Source: an uncultured Clostridia bacterium
GTDB taxonomy: Bacteria; Bacillota; Clostridia; Peptostreptococcales; Anaerovoracaceae
DNA: 5,963 bases
NCBI GenBank assembly: GCA_934277495.1
Contig: CAKQUI010000120.1
Coordinates: forward strand, 1-5,963
Reading direction: 5' to 3'
The notes below the pieces were generated by a model. It did not search any database and had not been told where the DNA came from. It worked only from the letters and a program-made list of their open reading frames with translations. Positions 1 to 5,340 of the stretch are shown here, in pieces. A program made the translations under genes and the position numbers. Each line of letters opens with the position of its first letter. The first letter of the stretch is position 1.

Positions 1-148
1 AATATTCGGGCTGTGACGGAGACAGTAGCCCCGTGTAATATCCTTACAGAGAGACGCCTGTATGCTGAGAGGGCGGCGGTGAGACGGGAAGCGAAGATCA
101 CTCCTGAGCCGGACACTTAATGAGAGACGGGATGATAGTCCCGTAACA

Positions 149-178
149 AGGGTGGTACCGCGGTCAACGATCGTCCCT
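149..178 (+). promoter_or_regulatory. T-box antiterminator element
   Basis: AGGG (149-152) can pair with CCCT (175-178), and GCG (160-162) with CGT (172-174). These helices flank the seven-base bulge TGGTACC (153-159) that binds the acceptor end of uncharged tRNA in known T-boxes. The pairing uses the 5' arm of the terminator at 172-193, so the two structures are mutually exclusive. This is the switch itself. Confidence 0.88.
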
Positions 179-199
179 GGGCAGCCAGGGGCGTTTTTT
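172..199 (+). terminator. T-box regulated intrinsic terminator upstream of ileS
   Basis: The arm 172-180 (CGTCCCTGG) pairs with 185-193 (CCAGGGGCG) around a GCAG loop. This gives nine base pairs including one G-T, followed immediately by six T (194-199). It is a standard rho-independent terminator. Its 5' arm is shared with the antiterminator, so charged tRNA-Ile should favour termination before ileS. Confidence 0.93.
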
Positions 200-253
200 G
201 TTTCAGCCGGATAATACTGCAGTTTTTAATATCAACAGATAAGTACATTTGCG

Positions 254-259
254 AAAGGA
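254..259 (+). promoter_or_regulatory. Ribosome binding site deciding the ileS start
   Basis: AAAGGA is the only Shine-Dalgarno-like sequence near the start of ileS. It lies 13 bases before the ATG at 273, a rather long spacing. It falls inside the longer reading frame that opens with TTG at 249, which has no such site in front of it. The ATG is therefore preferred. Confidence 0.6.
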
Positions 260-272
260 AACATATATAAAG

Positions 273-3200
273 ATGATCAGAAACTTATCGGAAAAACCCA
301 TAGCCGAGCTCCAGTTCGAGCAGGCAGAAAAATGGGACAGGGACAACCTGCTTGAAAAATGTGTCAGCACAAGAGAAGGTATGCCGTCGTTCATATTCTA
401 TGAGGGACCGCCTACAGCAAACGGAAAGCCGGGCATTCATCATGTCATCGCAAGGACACTGAAAGACTCGGTATGCCGTTACAAGACCATGAAAGGCTAT
501 GCTGTGAAGCGTAAAGCCGGATGGGATACCCACGGACTTCCGGTGGAGATCGAAGTCGAAAAGCAGCTGGGTATGACAGGAAAGCAGGATATCGAGAAAT
601 ACGGTATAAAGGATTTCAATGAGAAGTGCAGAGAATCCGTTTTCACATATGAAGGCATGTGGAGGAACATGACGGAGAGGATGGGATATCTTATCGATCT
701 GGACAATCCTTATATCACGCTGGACAACAACTATATAGAAACAGGCTGGTGGATAATCAAGGAATTCTTCAAAGCCGGAATGGTATACGAAGGACACAAG
801 ATACTGCCTTACTGCCCAAGATGCGGGACAGGTCTGGCTTCCCATGAAGTAGCACAGGGCTATAAGGAAGTAAAGGTAAACACACTGACAGTGAAATTCA
901 AAAAAGTCGGAACAGACAACGAATATTTCCTGGCGTGGACGACTACTCCATGGACACTGGCTTCCAACGTGGCTCTGACTGTAGGTCCTGATATCGACTA
1001 TATCAAAGTGAAGATGCTGGACGGAGATAATGAAGGCAATATCTTCTATCTTGCAAAGGCTCTGGCAGGCAAGGTGCTGGGCAAGGAAAACTATGAAATC
1101 CTTGAAGAAATGAAAGGCAGCGATCTGGAATACGCAGAGTACGAACAGATAATGCCATTCTGCAAGGCAGACAAGAAAGCTTTCTTCGTGACATGCATGG
1201 ACTATGTATCCATCGAGGATGGTACAGGTATCGTCCATACTGCACCGGCGTTTGGTGAAGACGACTATCAGTGCGGCAGGAAATACGATCTGCCAGTACT
1301 GCAGCCGGTGGACGAGAGAGGATGCTACACGGATACTCCATGGAAGGGTCACTTCGTCATGGAGGACGGTCTCGATGTAGAGATCATCAAATATCTTGCA
1401 AAGGATGACAAGATCTATGCAAAGATAAAGATGGAGCACAACTATCCGCACTGCTGGAGATGTGATACGCCGCTGGTATACTATGCTAAGCCGAGCTGGT
1501 ATATAGAGATGACGAAGCTGAAGGATCAGCTGGTGGCAAACAACAATAAAGTCAACTGGTTCCCTGACTTCGTAGGCGAAAAGAGATTCGGAAACTGGCT
1601 TGAAAATGTCAACGACTGGGCTATCTCAAGAAACAGATACTGGGGTACGCCTATACCGATCTGGAGATGTGAATGCGGACATCTGGAATGCATCGGCAGC
1701 AGAGCGGAACTGGTAGAGAAGGCTCAGGAAAACATAACTGAGGATATCGAGCTCCACAGACCATATGTGGATGACGTCCACCTCACATGCCCTGACTGCG
1801 GCAAGACAATGACAAGGATACCTGAGGTAATGGACTGCTGGTTCGACAGCGGAGCTATGCCGTTCGCACAGCAGCACTATCCGTTCGAAAACAAAGAGAA
1901 ATTCGACGAAGAACTTTTCCCTGCCGACTTCATCTGTGAAGGTATCGACCAGACAAGAGGCTGGTTCTACTCGCTGATGGCGATATCCACATTCATCAAG
2001 GGTACAGCTCCGTACAAGAATGTACTGGTAAATGACCTGATACTGGACAAGCACGGCAAGAAGATGAGCAAACACGTAGGCAACACAGTGGATCCGTTCC
2101 AGCTGTTCGATAAATACGGTGCAGACGCTACAAGATGGTATCTGCTCTACACATCGCCTGCATGGTCGCCTACGAAGTTCGATGAGGACGGACTGATAGA
2201 AGTCATGAGCAAGTTCTTCGGAACTCTGAAGAACGTATACAACTTCTTCGTACTTTACTCGAACCAGGATGAGATAGAGCCGGACAAGCTGGACGTTCCT
2301 TACGGCAGCAGACCTGAGCTCGACAGATGGATACTTTCCAAGTACAACAGGCTCATCGCAGAAGTGACTGAAGAGATGGACAGATACGACCATATGAAGG
2401 CAGTGAGAAAAATACAGAACTTCGTTACAGAAGACCTTTCCAACTGGTATATCAGAAGAGCAAGGAGAAGATTCTGGGGCGAAGAGCTGGATGACGACAA
2501 GAAATCGGTATATGCTACCACATATGAAGTCCTTGTGGGCGTTTCAAAGATGATAGCTCCGTTCGCACCGTTCCTGTCAGACGAGATGTATCAGAAACTC
2601 ACAGGCGAAGAGTCTGTACACCTTGCATTCTTCCCTGAGGCAGACATGAGTCTTGTGGATGAAAAGACAGAAGAGAGGATGGATCTTGTCAGGACGCTGG
2701 TAGCACTGGGCAGAGGCACAAGGGAAAAAGAACGCATCAAGGTAAGACAGCCTCTTGGCAGCGTGCTTGTAGACGGTAAATACGAAGCTGTGATAGGAGA
2801 TCTGACACCGCTGATAAAAGAAGAACTGAACATAAAAAACGTGAACTTCGAGAACGATCTCGACGGATATATGAACTTCACTCTCAAGCCTAACTTCAAA
2901 GTCGCAGGTCCTGTACTGGGCAAGAACATCAAGGTCTTCGGTGCAGCTCTGGCAAAAGAGGAACCTGGCGCATTCGTTGCTAAACTAGATGCAGACGGAA
3001 AGACTGTTCTGGATATGAACGGCGAGCCGGTCGAGATAACAAGAGAGATGGTGGATGTCAGGATCGACGCAAAGGAAGGCTTTGCTGTTGCGATGGAAAA
3101 CAATGTGTTCACTATACTGGATACGACCATCACGCCTGAACTTGCCAGGGAAGGTCTTGCCAGAGAGCTGGTATCAAAGGTCCAGCAGATGAGAAAGCAG

Positions 3201-3395
3201 AATGACTATGAGATGATGGACAACATCAGGATCTATATCGATGCTGATGACGATGTCAAAGCAGCAGTCGAAGCTCACAGAGAATATATCATGAAAGAGA
3301 CTCTGGCTGTCGCCATCGAGTACAGAGCATGCGAAAGCACTTCGGATCTCAATGGACACAAGACAGGCATAGATGTGGAGAAAGTTCAGTTATGA
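273..3395 (+). CDS. ileS: Isoleucyl-tRNA synthetase, type 2 (IleRS2-like), with GXHH signature
   Basis: This cytoplasmic enzyme charges tRNA-Ile with isoleucine using ATP. With the ATG at 273 it has 1040 residues, a normal length. The catalytic Rossmann fold opens with PPTANGKPGIHHV, where G54-I-H-H57 replaces the usual HIGH. The CP1 editing domain shows WTTTPWT (222-228) and GTGIVHTAPAFGEDD (317-331), typical of an intact hydrolytic site. Cys pairs C181/C184 and C394/C397 flank it. C466, C468, C473, C506 and C509 suggest another metal site. DWAISRNRYWG and CWFDSGAMPF follow, then the KMSKS loop as KMSKH (597-601) and the helical anticodon-binding region. The C-terminus has IKVRQPLGSV and LKPNFKVAGPVLG segments, which I associate with the type 2 C-terminal domain (DUF5915-like, from memory). 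It lacks the paired-Cys zinc finger of type 1 IleRS. A T-box lies upstream. The stop overlaps the next gene as ATGA. Function is sure; the type 2 subgroup is inferred from motifs. Confidence 0.96.
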   Translation: MIRNLSEKPIAELQFEQAEKWDRDNLLEKCVSTREGMPSFIFYEGPPTANGKPGIHHVIARTLKDSVCRYKTMKGYAVKRKAGWDTHGLPVEIEVEKQLGMTGKQDIEKYGIKDFNEKCRESVFTYEGMWRNMTERMGYLIDLDNPYITLDNNYIETGWWIIKEFFKAGMVYEGHKILPYCPRCGTGLASHEVAQGYKEVKVNTLTVKFKKVGTDNEYFLAWTTTPWTLASNVALTVGPDIDYIKVKMLDGDNEGNIFYLAKALAGKVLGKENYEILEEMKGSDLEYAEYEQIMPFCKADKKAFFVTCMDYVSIEDGTGIVHTAPAFGEDDYQCGRKYDLPVLQPVDERGCYTDTPWKGHFVMEDGLDVEIIKYLAKDDKIYAKIKMEHNYPHCWRCDTPLVYYAKPSWYIEMTKLKDQLVANNNKVNWFPDFVGEKRFGNWLENVNDWAISRNRYWGTPIPIWRCECGHLECIGSRAELVEKAQENITEDIELHRPYVDDVHLTCPDCGKTMTRIPEVMDCWFDSGAMPFAQQHYPFENKEKFDEELFPADFICEGIDQTRGWFYSLMAISTFIKGTAPYKNVLVNDLILDKHGKKMSKHVGNTVDPFQLFDKYGADATRWYLLYTSPAWSPTKFDEDGLIEVMSKFFGTLKNVYNFFVLYSNQDEIEPDKLDVPYGSRPELDRWILSKYNRLIAEVTEEMDRYDHMKAVRKIQNFVTEDLSNWYIRRARRRFWGEELDDDKKSVYATTYEVLVGVSKMIAPFAPFLSDEMYQKLTGEESVHLAFFPEADMSLVDEKTEERMDLVRTLVALGRGTREKERIKVRQPLGSVLVDGKYEAVIGDLTPLIKEELNIKNVNFENDLDGYMNFTLKPNFKVAGPVLGKNIKVFGAALAKEEPGAFVAKLDADGKTVLDMNGEPVEITREMVDVRIDAKEGFAVAMENNVFTILDTTITPELAREGLARELVSKVQQMRKQNDYEMMDNIRIYIDADDDVKAAVEAHREYIMKETLAVAIEYRACESTSDLNGHKTGIDVEKVQL

Positions 3396-3730
3396 GTACG
3401 TCGATAGAAAATCTGAGACGCATCGCAGGTATAGATATAGATACTCATACTGAGATATTCGATGCATATGTCTGCTCAGGCAAAGACATAGATGAGCTTG
3501 CTGCAGGATTCGGGTATGACGTGAAGGATATAACAGCAATACTCGAAGGCTACGGAGAGCGACTGACGTCTTTTGACGGAAGCCTGAATACTTCAGGAAG
3601 AGGTAGACTGAAAGGTGTATCACGGGAAGTCATCGATGAATATATCGACTATTTTTACCCTGGTATATCTTCAGAAAATCCTGGAAACGACAGGATAAAC
3701 ATAGAGGAGTATATGCAATGGAACGTGTAG
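3392..3730 (+). CDS. Unrecognised 112-residue protein between ileS and rlmN
   Basis: I do not recognise this protein. The ATG at 3392 overlaps the ileS stop as ATGA, with a TGGAG ribosome site at 3376-3380, 11 bases upstream and inside ileS. The reading frame continues upstream inside ileS, but this ATG is the natural start and suggests translational coupling. The product is small, soluble and acidic, with no signal peptide, membrane segment or Cys cluster. The N-terminal half (about 5-55) looks helical. Its segment DIDELAAGFGYDVKDITAIL (32-51) resembles a helix-turn-helix in spacing, but this is weak. A Ser/Gly/Arg-rich linker (about 62-74) is followed by a second helical, tyrosine-rich region (VIDEYIDYFY). 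Its last 13 bases overlap rlmN. Codon use matches its neighbours, and the tight overlaps on both sides argue that it is real. A role linked to translation is only inferred from position. Confidence 0.82.
   Translation: MSTSIENLRRIAGIDIDTHTEIFDAYVCSGKDIDELAAGFGYDVKDITAILEGYGERLTSFDGSLNTSGRGRLKGVSREVIDEYIDYFYPGISSENPGNDRINIEEYMQWNV
3704..3709 (+). promoter_or_regulatory. Ribosome binding site of rlmN inside the upstream gene
   Basis: GAGGAG lies eight bases before the rlmN ATG at 3718, within the coding sequence of the preceding small gene. It fixes the rlmN start and makes termination of the small gene and initiation of rlmN physically linked. Confidence 0.75.
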
Positions 3731-4758
3731 ATCTTCAAGGGTTTACAGTAGAAGAACTTAAAGCATTTGCCACGGGACTGGGAGAAAAGCCTTTCCGTGG
3801 CAAACAGCTTTTCAAATGGATACAGCGCGGGTCGAGGTCTTTTGATATCATGACAGATCTGTCGCCGGCAACGAGAAAGAAATTTGCACAGCATGCATAT
3901 ATCGGAGGCGTGGATGTGGCCGATGTCCAGGAGGACAGAAGTGACGGCACCAGGAAATTCCTTTTTTCACTGAAAGACGGCAATGCAGTGGAAGGCGTTT
4001 TCATGAAATACCGATACGGTAATTCACTCTGCGTTTCATCCCAGGTGGGATGCAAAATGGGCTGTGTGTTCTGCGCTTCGGCTCTCGGTGGATTCGTCAG
4101 GGACCTGACTGCAGGAGAGATGCTTGGCCAGGTGTTCGAAGCGGAGCGTGCCACAGGTGAAAAGATAGACCATATCGTGGTGATGGGCATGGGAGAACCT
4201 TTCGACAACTATGACAACCTGAAAAAATTCATGGAGCTGATACATGATCCGGAAGGTAAGAATCTCAGCTACAGGAACATAACAGTATCCACAAGCGGCA
4301 TAGTGCCTGTGATGAAACGGTTTGCGGCAGATTTCCCCCAGGCGGGGCTTGCAGTATCGCTTCACTGTCTCGATGACAGCGGCAGAAGCAGCATAATGCC
4401 GGTAAACAGAAAATACCCCCTCGACTGTCTTCTTGAAGCGGCAAGGGATTATACAGATACGACAGGACGCCGTATCACATTCGAGTACACACTCATCAAA
4501 GGTGAGAACGACGGAAAGAAAGATATAGAGCTGATAAAGAACAGACTGTCAGGAATACTGTGCCATGTGAATCTGATACCGCTGAATCGTGTTGAAGAAT
4601 CCGGGCTTTCGGGCAGCAGCAGGAAACGTGCTGAGGAGATCGCCGGGATACTCGGACATGCCGGGATACCGGCAACAGTGAGGCGTGAACTGGGAAGTCA
4701 GATAGATGGAGCATGCGGTCAGCTGAGGCTCAAAAAATCATTGCCCTCACTAACCTGA
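3718..4758 (+). CDS. rlmN: Dual-specificity rRNA/tRNA adenine C2 methyltransferase RlmN (radical SAM)
   Basis: RlmN methylates C2 of A2503 in 23S rRNA at the peptidyl-transferase centre and, in E. coli, A37 of some tRNAs. It uses a 4Fe-4S cluster and two S-adenosylmethionine molecules. The 346 residues match the length I expect for Gram-positive RlmN. The N-terminal accessory domain contains EKPFRGKQLFKWI (23-35). The cluster motif CX3CX2C is C112, C116 and C119. C105 in LCVSSQVGC matches the resolving Cys (E. coli C118), E92 matches E. coli E105, and C333 in IDGACGQL matches the methyl-carrying Cys (E. coli C355). GMGEPFDNYDN (157-167) is the SAM-contacting motif. The conserved SLHAPND-type stretch reads SLHCLDD (214-220), a mild departure. 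The two-Cys mechanism and the ACGQL ending distinguish RlmN from ordinary radical-SAM proteins. Cfr, the C8 paralogue, is unlikely given the housekeeping context. The gene overlaps its upstream neighbour by 13 bases, and no terminator follows it. Confidence 0.96.
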   Translation: MERVDLQGFTVEELKAFATGLGEKPFRGKQLFKWIQRGSRSFDIMTDLSPATRKKFAQHAYIGGVDVADVQEDRSDGTRKFLFSLKDGNAVEGVFMKYRYGNSLCVSSQVGCKMGCVFCASALGGFVRDLTAGEMLGQVFEAERATGEKIDHIVVMGMGEPFDNYDNLKKFMELIHDPEGKNLSYRNITVSTSGIVPVMKRFAADFPQAGLAVSLHCLDDSGRSSIMPVNRKYPLDCLLEAARDYTDTTGRRITFEYTLIKGENDGKKDIELIKNRLSGILCHVNLIPLNRVEESGLSGSSRKRAEEIAGILGHAGIPATVRRELGSQIDGACGQLRLKKSLPSLT

Positions 4759-4769
4759 TGGTGTATAAT
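4741..4769 (+). promoter_or_regulatory. Predicted sigma-70/sigma-A promoter for the P-loop gene
   Basis: TTGCCC (4741-4746) and a perfect TATAAT (4764-4769) are separated by 17 bases, the ideal spacing. The -35 box matches four of six consensus bases and lies inside the rlmN coding end; the -10 box is just after its stop. Transcription would start near 4776, giving a leader of about 44 bases before the ATG at 4820. Confidence 0.6.
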
Positions 4770-4804
4770 TATCTATAAAATAAAAGCTCTTAGCAAAGCA
4801 TATT

Positions 4805-4811
4805 GAGGAGG
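4805..4811 (+). promoter_or_regulatory. Strong ribosome binding site for the P-loop gene
   Basis: GAGGAGG lies eight bases before the ATG at 4820. It is the strongest Shine-Dalgarno match in the window and fixes the start. Confidence 0.8.
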
Positions 4812-4819
4812 ACGTTATT

Positions 4820-5242
4820 ATGGTGAAATTACTTATTGGACATAAAGGCAGCGGCAAGACAGGACATATGGTGCAGTTGGCTAACGACAGCATCGACGAT
4901 AGCAATGGCAGCATAATATTCATAAATAAAAACCATCGTCTTATGTACGAACTCAACTACAAGATAAGAGTTATATGCATGGATGATTTCGAGCATATAA
5001 CAAACATAGATGAATACATAGGTTTTATTTACGGAATAATAAGCTCAGATCATGATATCGAGACTATCTTTATCGACAGCATACTGAAACACGCTGATGT
5101 TTCACTGGGAGATCTGCCTGAATTCATAGAGAGACTGAAGGGCATATCCAAGATCTACGGATTGAACTTCGTAGTAAGTGTAAGTGCTGACAAAGAAGAA
5201 ATGATCGGTGTTGATTTTGATGGATGTGAGATCTTAAACTAA
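4820..5242 (+). CDS. Small P-loop NTPase-like protein of unknown function
   Basis: The 140-residue product begins directly with a beta-strand and Walker A motif, GHKGSGKT (7-14), fitting GxxGxGKT. A Walker B-like strand TIFID (82-86) ends in aspartate. A later strand NFVVSVSAD (116-124) could hold sensor residues. It is soluble, with no signal peptide or membrane segment. It is too short for a full AAA+ or ABC ATPase and looks like a minimal single-domain nucleotide-binding protein. From memory, similar short proteins occur in many Clostridia and are annotated only as ATP-binding or, doubtfully, PilT-like proteins; I see no evidence for a pilus role. It has its own likely promoter and a strong ribosome site, and a terminator follows 20 bases after the stop, so it can be expressed as a single gene. 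Read-through from the ileS operon is also possible. NTP binding is well supported by the motif; the biological role is unknown. Confidence 0.88.
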   Translation: MVKLLIGHKGSGKTGHMVQLANDSIDDSNGSIIFINKNHRLMYELNYKIRVICMDDFEHITNIDEYIGFIYGIISSDHDIETIFIDSILKHADVSLGDLPEFIERLKGISKIYGLNFVVSVSADKEEMIGVDFDGCEILN

Positions 5243-5262
5243 TCAACTCAAAAGACTCTGAA

Positions 5263-5285
5263 GGCGGTGTGATCACCGCCTTTTT
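5263..5285 (+). terminator. Rho-independent terminator after the P-loop gene
   Basis: GGCGGTG (5263-5269) pairs perfectly with CACCGCC (5274-5280) around a TGAT loop, followed by five T (5281-5285). The two A before the stem can extend the pairing into the T run. It closes the ileS-to-P-loop block and separates it from the transporter gene. Confidence 0.93.
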
Positions 5286-5322
5286 GAGATAGAGGAGATT
5301 TTACACAAATTATCAAAACTAC

Positions 5323-5330
5323 AGGAAGTG
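5323..5330 (+). promoter_or_regulatory. Probable ribosome binding site of the EamA transporter gene
   Basis: AGGAAGTG ends ten bases before the ATG at 5341. It is a moderate match and the best one nearby, supporting that start. A GAGGAG at 5292-5297 is too far upstream to serve it. Confidence 0.5.
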
Positions 5331-5340
5331 ACATAGCAAA

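Larger units (their letters stand above)
7..199 (+). promoter_or_regulatory. T-box riboswitch leader of ileS (AUC / isoleucine specifier)
   Basis: This RNA leader senses uncharged tRNA-Ile and controls transcription read-through into ileS. Reading the sequence by hand, Stem I runs from about 9 to 110. The base helix is 9-12 with 107-110, followed by a K-turn-like G/A-rich internal loop and a helix of 18-21 with 101-104. The specifier loop has AGTA (24-27) facing GAAG (93-96). The upper helix is 28-34 with 84-92, and the distal T-loop motifs are AGAGAG (48-53) and GGTGAGA (78-84). The specifier codon is ATC at 97-99, followed by A, matching the GAU anticodon of tRNA-Ile. Stem III is 127-132 with 139-144. 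The conserved T-box AAGGGTGGTACCGCG spans 148-162. Its TGGT at 153-156 is complementary to a tRNA 3' end ACCA, as expected for discriminator A73. The leader promoter must lie upstream of the window. Stem I could begin a few bases earlier than given. Confidence 0.95.

Noticed and set aside
249..272. TTG start at 249 for ileS, adding eight residues.
   Set aside because: It has no ribosome site upstream, and the only Shine-Dalgarno-like sequence (254-259) lies downstream of it. ATG at 273 fits better.
285..1451. Long open frame on the minus strand (388 codons) opposite ileS.
   Set aside because: It lies entirely antisense to a clearly conserved gene. Its Cys/His/Phe-rich translation resembles no protein family, as expected of a codon-bias shadow.
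1626..2393. Open frame of 255 codons on the minus strand.
   Set aside because: It is also antisense to conserved ileS motifs, with a translation that shows no domain logic. Treated as a shadow.
2591..3133. Ser/Thr/Phe-rich minus-strand frame of 180 codons that looks partly membrane-like.
   Set aside because: The composition is the complement of the ileS codon pattern, and there is no ribosome site or promoter.
3329..3391. Upstream extension of the small gene's frame into ileS.
   Set aside because: The ATG at 3392 gives the standard ATGA coupling with a TGGAG site before it. The extension would overlap ileS by over 60 bases and reads as out-of-frame ileS.
3718..4758. Cfr-type antibiotic-resistance methylase instead of RlmN.
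   Set aside because: The housekeeping operon, codon use like its neighbours and RlmN-like N-terminal domain fit RlmN. No mobile element is near.
5284..5313. Possible promoter for the transporter: TTGAGA (5284-5289), 18 bases, AATTAT (5308-5313).
   Set aside because: Both boxes are poor matches and the first overlaps the terminator T run. Some promoter is likely in this gap, but I cannot place it reliably.
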